DNA of 64,000 bases from Linanthus parryae (taxonomy: Eukaryota; Streptophyta; Magnoliopsida; Ericales; Polemoniaceae), in the NCBI GenBank assembly GCA_023055425.1, contig JALGPY010000007.1, forward strand, positions 15,324,001 to 15,388,000. The letters are read 5' to 3'. Shown piece after piece: positions 34,304 through 44,814 of this stretch. The notes beneath the pieces are model-generated. The model was given only the letters and a program-made list of their open reading frames with translations. It was not told where the DNA came from and ran no database searches. The stretch's first letter is position 1. The number at the start of each line of letters is the position of its first letter. A program made the translations under genes and the position numbers.

Positions 34304-36247
34304 CCTGGTTCACTAGTTTTTTAGGCTAGCTACATCCACGAACAAAACAAACCAATTTATTGATGAGAGAGCCAATTACTATCCAAGACACGCCACACAT
34401 GTCAATAGAAGAGTCCTACACCCATATACAGGCCTAAACTAGTGACTTGTGCCCAAAGCAACGTCCAAACGTTGCCAAAACGAACAAGGAAACAATTCCA
34501 AAACGAACAAGGAAACAATCCCTAGCCGCCTTGGACCAAGTCAATTTTCTATGCTAGGTTTGAATCACCAAAATCTAACAATTCGCATGCTTAATTGCTA
34601 TTGTATGCAGTCTAGTCGTTGTGTAGTGGTTGTGTTTCTTATTTTATTATTTTAATGAGTTTTATTTAGTATCCTGATAAATAAACTCGTAATTGTGAAA
34701 CTATAATAGTTAAGCTCGGCCAAAAATACACCAGAAGTCATAATATCGTCTTTAATCGCTAAATTAAGGATAAAAATATTTCGATAATAATAGTACTAAT
34801 CATTCATCTAAGTGGTAATTAGCTTAGTTAATCATGATTTGTAGATAATGACAAGTATTATAGAGTGTGTATAGTTTGTATGGGTGTAAGTGTGTACCAG
34901 GAGACACGTAGGATGACATGTGTCACTGCCTTAGCCCCTGTCCTAGATGCTTGACATCTGCCCATGCTGCGTGTCGTCGTATGGCAGCTTTCGTCAGATG
35001 CGCGAAACGTGTCTCACTGCAAGTCAGATGCTTCTGACACATAATCATGTTGTGTGTCATCGTGTGGCCCCATCTCTCTGTGCGTGCGACATGTGTCTGA
35101 CATGTGTCGCGTCCTAAACAATCATTCACTGCATGCCTGCCACATGTCCCTATGACACTACTTGATTGGTCGATCATTTCTATAAATACGGTCGAGTGCT
35201 ATAGTTGTTTCTCATTCCAAAATCAAGTTAGTCATTGATAAGTGAGAGAGAGAGTTACTGGAGTTATTATGAGGTAATATACTTGGAGATGATGTTAATA
35301 TTTTGAAGTCGTTATCAGATGCTATGTTGAGGAAGGGGGTTATGCACTTTACAATATTATTATCGCTTATGGTACATCAGCATGCTTTGTGTTAAATATG
35401 TCAACCCTTATATTCTTGTTATTGTCACTCGTATGCTATTGTGTGCTATGTGATTATTACGTGAAATGTGATATTAAGTGAAACATGCCATAATTATATT
35501 GTTTATTGCATTTCACCCTAATGTTGCGGTGAACGACCTACTGGCCGCGAGCTCACCCCCTAACAGTCTTGCAGGTTACGGATGACGAATCAGACGGTAG
35601 AATCAGCGAGATAGCTTATTGATAGAAACATGTTATTATGATTATTGTAGCCGTTTCCTTGTTATCACTTGTATATAAATATCCCTTTTCCAATTAAGAG
35701 TCACGTACCGTTGTATCATTTTTTATCAAATAAATCTCTCAAAAAAATATTTTGTTAAATAAATAAATATGTATTTGTTTAAATACAATGATTCTTTTGG
35801 TACCCACGCTGATGGCGCAGGTAGTACCTGTTTGGCAGACGAGTCTTTGTTTTGGTACCCGCGATGGTGATCCGCAGGTGGTGCCGGTTGGATCGTCGTG
35901 CCGGTTTATATTGGTAACTATTATATCCTTAATTGACCTCTGGGTTCCGGGGCGTCACATAATCACTAACAACTAACTAAATAACTAATATTGACTAATA
36001 ACTTATTAATAGATGATGTGGTTGACCCGTATAATACTCCTGCGAGAAACAAGAGATTCGTTGCATTTTCCACAATGAATAAACCGTTGTCATCTTGGAC
36101 GACCATGTTGGGAATATGCCTTGAATAGGCTCGAGAAGCTTGGCCAGGAATTAGGCGAGGAAGAGGGGCCAGGAAACAAGGCCAAACGGGGGGATCAAGA
36201 CGAGGAGAAGGAGGACAAAGAAGTTGCTGAAAATGGGTGCTGAAACT

Positions 36248-36327
36248 AGGTCGTGCGACCTACTGAGTAGGTCGTGCGACCAACTGTACTAGGTCGTGCG
36301 ACCTACTGAGCAGGTCGTGCAACCTAT
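36248..36327. repeat. Palindromic tandem repeat in the 5' LTR
   Basis: Four copies of AGGTCGTGCGACCT-type units spaced by CTACTGAG-like linkers. Each unit is a near-palindrome (AGGTCG facing CGACCT). The 3' LTR has three copies. Confidence 0.88.
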
Positions 36328-36783
36328 TTCGGGGCTGGGCAACTTGGAATTGTTTCCTTATGCGTTTTTGGTACGCTTTGGACATTTATTTGGGACCAAG
36401 CAAGCCTAGTGGGTCTATATAAACGTGTATATGCATAGGCTAAGGTCGTAGGTTGTATTCGTATCGTTTCTCTCTAATAAACAAGGGTTTTCGGGTCGTG
36501 GAGGTAGCTAGCATCGTGCTAGTGAACCACGTTATATCGTGTGTGTTTCTTGTGTTCTTGTTTTTATCATTATTATCGTTCTCTAAGCTCTGTCCGGATC
36601 ATAACAAACTGGTATCAGAGCTTAGGTTGCGGTGTTCCGAGATCAAGGTGGAGCTATAGGGCTAGGGTTTCACAATCCGTAAAATTCATAGCTACGGTTT
36701 CGCGATCAAGGTGGAGCACGCGTTTGGGGGTTACGGATCTGAAAAATGAGCTGCAGAGAAGATTAACGGGGGGGGGGGGGGGG

Positions 36784-37536
36784 GTGACCAAGATCGACAA
36801 GTTCACGGGGAGAAACAGCTTCAGCTTATGGCAGATCAAGGTACGTGCTTTGTTGAAGCAGCAAGGCCTGTGGTTGCCATTGACAGAAGATAAGGAAGGG
36901 GCTTCTACAACCACCAAGGAGTACAAGATGATTGAGGAAAGAGCACACTCAATGATCATGTTTTGCTTGGCGGACGACGTGATAACGGAGGTTGCGGATC
37001 AAGAGACTGCCGAGAAACTATGGAGCAAGTTGGAGAGCCTCTACAAGAATAAGTCGCTCACCAACAAGTTGACGTTGAAGCAACAACTCTTTGGTCTACA
37101 CATGGGGGAAGGTACGGATCTAAGATATCACTTGGATCGTCTTAATACTATTTTGCTTGAGTTGCGATACAGTAATGAGAAGACAAGTGATGAAGATGCC
37201 GCACTGATTTTGTTGGTGTCTCTACCACCGTCTTACGAGGGGTTTGTGCAGAGTTCTTCTACTGGGAAAGAGACTCTCATGTTGGAGGAGGTAAGATCAG
37301 CTCTTCACACAAGGGAGATGCGAAAGAGGGCTGCATATGGGGAGTACGACGTTTCGGGGTCGGGTGCATTCATGGCATCCAAAGGGGGTTATGGAAAAAG
37401 AAGGAACAAGGGTTCTAAGTTTCCAAACAACGTCTGTGCAGTGTGCAAAGAGAAGGGTCATTGGAAGCGGGAGTGTCCGAAGGGGAAGGCGTTTGCAGAT
37501 TTGGCTGCAGACGCAAAGGACGACTTCGTGCTCTAG
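36784..37536 (+). CDS. Copia-type Gag with zinc knuckle (copy 1), start codon apparently lost
   Basis: About 250 codons. It opens VTKIDKFTG ... SFSLWQIKVRALL, the typical copia Gag start, then EKLWSKLESLY, LTNKLTLKQQLF and LLVSLPPSYEGFV (UBN2-type Gag domain), and ends with the CCHC knuckle CAVCKEKGHWKREC. The frame is open, but the N-terminal ATGs seen in copy 2 (MTGGMTKIDKF) read ATT and GTG here, and a run of 17 G precedes the domain. The first in-frame ATG is about 47 codons further on. It may be non-functional or use a non-AUG start. Confidence 0.85.
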   Translation: MTKIDKFTGRNSFSLWQIKVRALLKQQGLWLPLTEDKEGASTTTKEYKMIEERAHSMIMFCLADDVITEVADQETAEKLWSKLESLYKNKSLTNKLTLKQQLFGLHMGEGTDLRYHLDRLNTILLELRYSNEKTSDEDAALILLVSLPPSYEGFVQSSSTGKETLMLEEVRSALHTREMRKRAAYGEYDVSGSGAFMASKGGYGKRRNKGSKFPNNVCAVCKEKGHWKRECPKGKAFADLAADAKDDFVL

Positions 37537-38112
37537 GCCCCGTTGGGGGGGCAAAGGGGAATCCGTGCTCTTGAAGAGGAGGCGGAGGATAGAATAGGGG
37601 AGTCTCTAACGAGAGACATTGGAACGTGGATGGGACACGTGCTGCAGGTTTGTTGTAGGGACTCGGTGGGAGTCGGAACAACAAACAAACTTGTTGTAGG
37701 AACTCGGTGGGAGGTGGAACAACAAGAAAGGGAATTTGATTGTGGGAGTTGGAACAACAAGAAAGGGAATTTGATTGCAGGAACTCGGCCGTAGTTGGAG
37801 CATCGATAGGGGTTCGATAGCAGGAACTAGACGGGAGTTGGAGAATCGCTAGGGGGCACACGTTGCAGGATCTCGGCGAAGATGGAGCAACTTGTGAATT
37901 TGGGGCTATGGGAGAGAAGCCGCTAATTCAAGCGCAAGCGGAAGAGGGAATTCAAAGCAAGGTGGAGATCTGTTGGGAATATGCCTTGAATAGGCTCGAG
38001 AAGCTTTGCGAGGAGTTAGGCGACGAAGAGGGGCAAGGAAACAAGGCCAACTGGAGGGATCAAGACGAAGATAAGGAAGACAAAGAGGTTGCTGAAAATG
38101 GGTGCTGCAACT

Positions 38113-38168
38113 AGGTCGTGCGACCTATTGAGCAGGTCGTGCGACCTATTGAGCAGGTCGTGCGACCT
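38113..38168. repeat. Palindromic tandem repeat in the 3' LTR
   Basis: Three copies of AGGTCGTGCGACCT separated by ATTGAGC linkers. It is the counterpart of the four-copy array in the 5' LTR. Confidence 0.88.
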
Positions 38169-38743
38169 AGTTCGAGGCTGGGCAACTTGGAATTGTTTCC
38201 TTATGCGTTTTTGGTCCGTTTTGGACGTTTCTTTGGGACCAAGCAAGTCTAGTGGGTCTATATAAACGTGTATAGGCATAGTCTAAGGTCGTAGGTTGTA
38301 TTCGTATCGTTTCTCTCTAATAAACAAGGGTTTTCGGGTCGTGGAGGTAGCTAGCATCGTGCTAGTGAACCACGTTATATCGGGTGTGTTTCTTGTGTTC
38401 TTGTTTTCATCATTATTATCGTTCTCTAAGCTCTTTCCAGATCATAACAGACCACATCGATGGTAGCCTTCCTTCCCCGACCGATTAAACCTGGTGGGTC
38501 AATGCCATATTCGTGGGTTGATAAGATAATTTAAATTATAAATAATATTACAAATTTGTGGTGAAATATATTAATATGCGATATCTATTAGGTTAGATAA
38601 GTAATTTTATGTGTTATTTTGACATTTTAGTGTGTCTAAAAGGAATGAACTCCAACAAATAGTTAAGAAAATGTTAAAACAAGCATTTCGATATTTCTGT
38701 TAATGCTTATAACATGTAAATATCAGACTGGTTAAACATGTAG

Positions 38744-39112
38744 ACCCGGATCGAGTCACCAAATTTATCACAAACCCAACGGGATTGACTATGCTTGACT
38801 AGAACTATCATTGTGTCTGGCCCGTCTTAATCGGTCTTGCAATAAACGTAGCCGAAACCGCTATTGTTCGGTCTCAAACCGTCCCGGGACCTAATTATTA
38901 GTCGTTCATACCGGTTATAGATAAATATATAACTAACCACCTAGCCGTACTGAAACCGGTCCAAAATTAACTATAACCGGACCGAAGCCAAAACTGGAAC
39001 GGAAGCGAACCGAAAACCGGCCCATAACCGACGGTTAACCTGTCTACATAAGTTAAGTTAACTGCGATTAACCGGCCCGGTAGCGGCTAATTCAAACACC
39101 CCCCTACAAGTT

Positions 39113-39167
<55 letters not shown>

Positions 39168-39513
39168 TGAAACTTATAATTTAAAAGGATTATAAAAATG
39201 GTGTTTTATAACCGGCCCATACCGAATCGAACTGTTTTGGCGCTACGGTTGAGGGGGCGGACCGGTTAGGAGTTTTGAGAAATCACATGGGTCGGTCAAC
39301 CATAACCGGTAACCGATTAACCATATCCGAATCAAATTCAAAATTAACTAGCGGTTCGCGATATTTCAGTCCGGGCCCAACTACGCTTAACCGAACAGAC
39401 AACTCCAGGTTTGACCGGGTCATCTGCAAATATGAACTGGTTAGTGACTCTGACTGATTTGGGGTCCGGTTCGCTGGGCCACTAGTCAGACCGGCCGGGC
39501 CAGGTTTAAAGAA
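38744..39513. repeat. CCGGTT/AACCGG-dense region, probable decayed TIR element
   Basis: Dozens of CCGGTT, AACCGG, GGTTCG and CGAACC motifs occur on both strands, and the region is split by a (TAA)n run. The same motif grammar marks the hAT-type element at 62878-63830. I found no matching terminal repeats or target duplication, so the class is a guess. Confidence 0.5.
39112..39167. repeat. (TAA)n microsatellite
   Basis: About 18 uninterrupted TAA units inside the CCGGTT-rich region. Confidence 0.97.
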
Positions 39514-39707
39514 TTATTTGCTATGTTCAATTTGAAGTTTGTTGAAGAATTATTTGTAACTTTCTTTGTAAAGGGTAAAAGTAAATATCTGCAAATAGTA
39601 TCAAGGAAATAAAAGTAAATTTTTGGGAAATTTATTTTTACATTCAGAATGTGAAGACACTCCTTTTAGAACAGAGGGTATAAATTTATAGTTGTACTTA
39701 GTCCGTT

Positions 39708-39918
39708 TTCTCTCTATGTTCCACGTTGACTTTTTCTTCTGTAACCGGGTCATTTTGACCCGGTTATTTAGATAGTAAAACAATGTAATTTTTTGATAAT
39801 TTTTTTATAGTGTTGTAGAGTAAAATTTACTCAACAACACTTTGTAAAATTTACCAAATTCTTGCATTATTTTACTAATCAAATCACTGAACTAAAGTGA
39901 CTCAGTGAATAGCGACAA
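39708..39918. repeat. MITE-like repeat, copy 1
   Basis: Shares ATGTAATTTTTTGATAATTT ... GTGTTGTAGAGTAA ... CAAATCACT ... AAGTGACTCAG with 43729-43991. It contains the perfect stem AACCGGGTCA/TGACCCGGTT. Its ends are too diverged to fix precisely. Confidence 0.65.
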
Positions 39919-40389
39919 AGTAAGTGTAAACTTGGAAGATAGAGAGAGAACAGAGGAAGTACATACCATCCAAAACTATAGAACCGCACCTTTCACTCAC
40001 TACTTTCGAACATATTCTATTTTGCTAAAAAGAAAACAGGACCTATTTATATACAGGTTCGACAAGATGCCACACAAGCTAAATTACTATTGTTTAACAA
40101 AATTGCACGAATATACCCATAATTGATTCCATAGGAAACACCGTAGAGAACAAAATTCCAGTTCGAACTCTGAGTACAAAAAAATATATCCCTGCTAATT
40201 CCTGCGACCAAGAATCCCACCAATTCTTTTATTTCCTGATTACCGACTTTCTATAACAGTATACGCTACACGAAACAATCATCTTATCGCAGAAAACAAA
40301 AATCAGAGAAACATTCTCGAGTACTCGAAAATGTATAAAAATCGACAACTAGTGGTTTTAAACTTAGTATACTGTAATAGTAATTCTTA

Positions 40390-40839
40390 GTTTCAAACTT
40401 CCCTTTCTTTGTCTATTACCTTTGTTACTCAACCGGGTGTTCCTTACTAGGTCGTGTTAATGTTGTCGTAATCGTATCTGTTAACTTCTCCTTAATATTA
40501 CGTTGGCTTTTAGAGCGTCACTTGCTTTCGGTTAGAAATTGGTTAAGAACTAAGTAGTGCTGATTAAAGATGCTAACTCAATAAAGTATTCATTAAAAGA
40601 AGGGAAAAAACATCATAGCACAACAAATCTGTCTTTAGTTGCTTCGAATTAATCGCTTCCCTTGTCTTCGCGCAACCATGGTTGTTACAGCAAAAGAACA
40701 AGGCATAGTATGTCCAAAACTTGCATGAAGACTATATATAAGGTAGATCAATGTTAGGCTTTTGTCACACTGCTAAGACGTTAACAACAGCAACAAGAAG
40801 GGAAAAAAGAAGAAGAGTGAAATAGATTGTGAGAGCAAA
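40390..40839 (+). promoter_or_regulatory. Upstream region of the double-AP2 gene
   Basis: A TATA box TATATATAAG (40733-40742) lies about 100 bp before the start codon. The region has a diverged second copy at 47440-47678 plus 49445-49615, marking an old local duplication. No other element is assigned. Confidence 0.6.
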
Positions 40840-42501
40840 ATGAATGCTAACAAGTTTGAGAAGATAATGATGGTGGTGAAGACAGAGGAGGAGAACCATG
40901 GAAAGCGAAGAATGAGCTTAGCAGAAGGCGAAGCCATGGGAGCGAGGCCATGTGTCAAGAGAAGGAGAAAAGAGCGAGCGGAGAAGAAGCAAGTTGATCA
41001 AACTTGTGTGGCTCCAACCACTGTGAAGAGGAGTTCAAGGTTTCGCGGTGTTAGCAAGCATAGATGGACCGGAAGGTTTGAAGCTCACCTGTGGGATAAG
41101 CTTTCATGGAATGTCACCCAGAAAAAGAAAGGAAAACAAGGTAGTTTACTTCTTGCAATATTTTTACCAACTTTTTTGTGTTTTGGGAATATATCGGTTC
41201 GTGGCTAATTAATGTTTTTTTCTCTCCTTTGCTTGTGCTTTTGGGGTTGGAACTTTGGAACTCGCAGTTTACCTTGGTGAGTAACTTTGCCTAATTGCCT
41301 TCTTCGTTTCATCGTTTTGTTTCGTTTTTTCTTTGAACTTTTTTCATGAACATCAAATAGTTGACATATTTTTCTTCACAAATATCGATCTCAGGAGCTT
41401 ATGATGAAGAAGAATCAGCAGCAAGAGCATATGATTTGGCTGCGCTCAAGTATTGGGGACCATCAACTTTCACCAATTTCCCGGTACAATTTCCTTTCAT
41501 TTAAACCCAATTTTTCCTACATAAACCAACTTTCACATATATAACTTGATATTCTTCATCTAACTGATGAAATTGGTAATAACAGATATTGAGTTATGTG
41601 AAAGAGATTGAGATAATGCAAACCATGACAAAAGAAGAGTACTTAGCCTCCTTAAGAAGGAAGAGTAGCGGCTTCTCAAGAGGTGTGTCAAAGTATCGTG
41701 GAGTCGCAAGGCACCATCACAATGGGAGATGGGAAGCTAGAATTGGAAGAGTTTTCGGAAACAAATATCTTTACCTGGGAACATACAGTAAGTTTTAGTC
41801 ACTTCAGGAACCTAAAATTCTTAGACTAGTAGAATATTATCTTTAACGTGCCACACGTCTCTCAACAGGCACAGACTAGTAGAATATCTTTAATGTGTCA
41901 CATGTCTGTCAACGGGCACAGACTAGTAGAATATCTTTAACGTGTCACATGTCTGTCAACAGGCACGCAAGAGGAGGCTGCTCGCGCATATGACATTGCA
42001 GCAATCGAATACAGAGGCATCAATGCAGTGACCAACTTTGACTTAAGTAATTACATCAGATGGTTAAAGCCTGAATCAAACAACATTAACATTCCTCAAG
42101 TTTCTGTCCAGCAAGAGCAAGTTGTGTCCAACAACAATCTGGGAGAAGTAGAAACACAGTCATTGTTGTTCCAAGCCACAGCTACTTTTGGCCTAGATCA
42201 TGACCTTAACTACTCTCCCAAGAAGGAACAAGTGTTTGAATTAGGAGAGTCCCCAAGAGCAAAGGCTGCTTCTCCCACTGCAGTTGGGCTACTCCTTCGT
42301 TCTTCGGTTTTCAGAGAGATGGTGGAGAAGAATTCCAATCTGTCCGAGAGTGAAAGCGATGAGGAAGAGGATGTCAAGTACCAGCAGGCACACGTGGGTA
42401 TTGGCGAGGATGAGTTTGCGGGTATGTTTTATGATGGAATTGGCGATAATCAGTTCCTCCATGGAGAATTCGAGTTTCACTTGGGGTGGCATTTCTCATG
42501 A
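40840..42501 (+). CDS. Double-AP2 transcription factor, WRI1/ADAP-like
   Basis: A nuclear DNA-binding regulator of the AP2 subfamily. Exons are 40840-41140, 41268-41276 (9 nt), 41395-41483, 41586-41787 and 41963-42501; they total 1,140 nt and give 379 aa. AP2 domain 1 (about residues 68-133) opens [20 protein letters not shown] and continues through the microexon residues VYL to [13 protein letters not shown]. The linker [20 protein letters not shown] leads to domain 2 (about 170-230; [32 protein letters not shown]). The VYL microexon and this linker are typical of the WRINKLED1 group, which includes regulators of fatty-acid synthesis. The C-terminus is acidic ([10 protein letters not shown]), a likely activation region. 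Orthology to WRI1, WRI3/ADAP or WRI4 cannot be settled by eye. The last intron carries a triplicated acceptor. Confidence 0.93.
41824..41967. repeat. 47-50-bp direct repeats across the intron 4 acceptor of the AP2 gene
   Basis: Three tandem copies (41824-41873, 41874-41920, 41921-41967), each GACTAGTAGAATAT ... GTCAACAGGCACA-like. Each ends across the splice acceptor. The first (41868) and third (41962) keep AG; the second has GG. Confidence 0.92.
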
Positions 42502-42721
42502 ACATGTTGACCTCTTGAGACAAGTTGGGTGTTCCAATGTTGTACATAATAGTGCATTTATACTCTGTGAAGATGGAAATGGAAAATATCTATTACTCTT
42601 ATTGCCAGTTTGGATCCGGAAATTTGGTACAGCATGGGCTAAACTGAAAAAAATAAACGATTGTAAATTTCTAAAGTTTAGTGGGGTAGATAAGGCACAC
42701 TTTATGGGCTGAACTATAAAA

Positions 42722-43453
42722 GGACAAGGATTTTCTATAGACCGAGTTATAGGAGCTCCTATAGATTCTTGACATGGCAAGTTATTATTAGTCCAAGTGG
42801 AATTTTTCTTTTTGAAAATTTCGTTGACTTGGAGTCCTATTATTGGCAATATTTTGTCAATAATATCTCCATTAGATATCTTGTAGTTAATCTAAATGTT
42901 AATCAATGAGAAACTTATTTCTTTAGATAACTGTATTTTTTTTCTAAAAATAGAGTTATAAAATAAATAATAAATTCATTTCTGGAAAAAAAAATAGAAA
43001 ATATACCCACGCTTTTTCTCAAACGTTGTTCACTGAAGGTCTCCAGCCCATCATTCAAGAAACGATTCTACTATATTATATATATTTTTTATGAGAATAT
43101 TATTTTATTTGATATGCCACTTTTTAATATAATAAATGATAGATTCTATTATGAAAAAAGATAAAAATTGGAAAATCAGCTTAAGTTACATTGGTTTGGA
43201 TAAAAAATCACGTCATATTCTCAAACTCATTCACTGTAGAAATTGATGTCAATAATCGTAATATCGATTTGGCAATTTCCTAAAGAAAAGATGGCATATC
43301 TATTTATCATATAATTGGCAAAATATTGCCAATAATAGGAGTCCAAGTCAACGAATTTTTCAAAAAAAAAAGATCAATTTGGACCAATAAAAGCTTGACA
43401 TGTCAAGAGTCTATAAGAGTTCCTACAACCCGGTGTATAGGAAATTCTTGTCC
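42722..43453. mobile_element. Foldback MULE/MITE downstream of the AP2 gene
   Basis: The 732-bp element has inverted repeats of about 140 bp (ends GGACAAGGATTTTC and, on the other strand, GGACAAGAATTTCC) and a perfect 9-bp target duplication ACTATAAAA (42713-42721 and 43454-43462). The interior is AT-rich and non-coding. Long TIRs plus a 9-bp duplication indicate a non-autonomous MULE. It starts 221 bp after the AP2 stop codon, so it may supply 3' UTR or terminator sequence. Confidence 0.92.
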
Positions 43454-43728
43454 ACTATAAAATAAAACAAAACAAGGGTAAACTTTAATTTTAAAAAGTT
43501 TGGTGGGCGCTATGGCTCCCCACTTCACACCATGTAGCTTCGCCTTTTCATAGTTGCAAATTGCATGTTGCTAACTTCATAGTCTAAATATTAACCAATA
43601 ACACACTTCATATTCTTATAAAGAAACTTACACGGAAGTAGAGTTGTACAATCTCCGCGTATTATTAAAACCCACACTCTCAACCCACAAAATGAAAGGT
43701 GGGGAACAAAGACCTTGCCTACTACGTG

Positions 43729-43991
43729 ATACCAGTCTGTCCCGTCTCTTTGTTCCCAATTTTATTTCTGTCACTGTTCACAGGGTCACTTTGATCCGAT
43801 GATTTGAATAGCAAATCGATGTAATTTTTTGATAATTTTTATGGTGTTGTAGAGTAAGAGTTGCTCTATAATATGGTGAAATTTTTTTCAATAAATCGTA
43901 TTATTTTTACTATCCAAATCACTCAGTCAAAGTGACTCAGATACGAGTCAAAAAAGTCAAATGGGAACAAAGAGACGTGACAGACTGGTAT
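43729..43991. repeat. MITE-like repeat, copy 2, with about 31-bp inverted ends
   Basis: Ends ATACCAGTCTGTCCCGTCTC and, inverted, ATACCAGTCTGTCACGTCTC. The centre matches copy 1 at 39708-39918. No clear target duplication is visible, so the superfamily is uncertain. Confidence 0.78.
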
Positions 43992-44814
43992 TTGCTAAGA
44001 AAGTTAAGGTCACAGCGCTATAAGAAAGTTAAGATCACGGGTACAAATGAATGTCCCGTCTGTGTTGTGTCAAGAGAATTTTGCTACGAGCAGGGGTTCT
44101 TCAATTAATCAAACGTTGTCTGTAAGGCGACTTCGTGATGGAAAAACACTAGAGAGTCTGCCACCATGTTCCACTCTCTATAACAATGTAAAATAGAAGC
44201 ACTGAATAACAAGCCCCTAATACAGATGTTGGTGTGTCTTTAATCACAAGTCGGCAAGCAGAAGAAAAGTCAAAGGAGGCTTAGTTGTTTCCAATTAACT
44301 AGGAAATAAAAAAGGGATGTCCTATGGGGCGGTGATCTTTTTATCACTGTATATAGGCTCGTAATTGCCTTTGGTACTCATAACAAACACACAAAGAGGT
44401 GTGAGCAGTAGCTAGTGCATAGCAATACTAGTTTGCTTGAGTGCTATTTGTTAGCGTGTGTGCGAGTTGTCGAGTGGTTGTACCGGGTGCGTTTCTCTCA
44501 ATAAAATCGGGAATTTTGGTCGTGGAGGTAGCTAGCTAATCACTAGTGAATCACGTTATATCTTGTGTTCTTGTGTCATCATTATTATCATTGTTCTTAG
44601 CTAGGTCCAGATCATAACAAACTGGTATCAGAGCCTGGTCAGGGGAATAGCCAGTTTTAACAAACTGGTATCAGAGCTTGGTCGGTGTTCTAAGATCAAG
44701 GTGGAGCTAAAGAGCTAGGGTTTCACAATTCGTGAAATTCATAGCTAGGGTTTCGCGATCAAGGTGGAACACGCATTAGGGGGTTACGGATCAGGACAAG
44801 GAGTTGCAGAGAAG

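Larger units (their letters stand above)
17259..34580 (-). mobile_element. Non-autonomous copia-like LTR retrotransposon, itself interrupted
   Basis: The left LTR is 17259-17654. The right LTR is split into 18718-18819 and 34309-34580. Without the inserted Tat element it would be about 1.85 kb. The plus-strand ends are TGTTATAAAACG and ATCTAACA. The flanks are GTTCG (17254-17258) and ATTCG (34581-34585), a 5-bp duplication with one change. CTCTGATACCA at 18705-18715, the reverse complement of an initiator tRNA-Met primer site, sits 2 bp inside the right LTR, so the element points left. The internal region (17655-18717) has no gag or pol. The LTR shares TGTAGCTAGC ... CTAGTGAACCACGTTATATC with the Gag-only elements at 36106 and 44227, which supports copia affinity. 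Confidence 0.8.
17181..35959 (+). mobile_element. Old LTR (copy B), split by a 17.3-kb nested insertion
   Basis: The LTR has two parts, 17181-17258 and 34586-35959, about 1.45 kb together. It starts TGTAATATCTCGAG and ends GGGGCGTCACA, a common Ty3/Gypsy-type LTR pattern. Comparison with copy A shows that the sequence around TTGTTTGCATGCTTAATTG was continuous before the insertion. A TATA-like TCTATAAATACGG lies at about 35180. I see no convincing primer-binding site after the 3' end, and no gag or pol belonging to it. It may be a solo LTR. Confidence 0.75.
36106..38449 (+). mobile_element. Gag-only copia-like retrotransposon (TR-GAG type), copy 1
   Basis: The 5' LTR is 36106-36606 and the 3' LTR 37971-38449. 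Both start TGTTGGGAATATGCCTTGAA and end AGATCATAACA or GGATCATAACA. The primer site TGGTATCAGAGC (36610-36621, initiator tRNA-Met) follows the 5' LTR, and a purine-rich AAGGTGGAGA precedes the 3' LTR. A perfect 5-bp target duplication GACCA flanks it (36101-36105 and 38450-38454). It encodes only a Gag with a zinc knuckle, and no protease, integrase or RT, so it must be mobilised in trans. LTRs differ by scattered substitutions and in the number of palindromic repeats. Between gag and the 3' LTR are degenerate repeats of GGAACTCGGTGGGAGTTGG. Confidence 0.92.
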
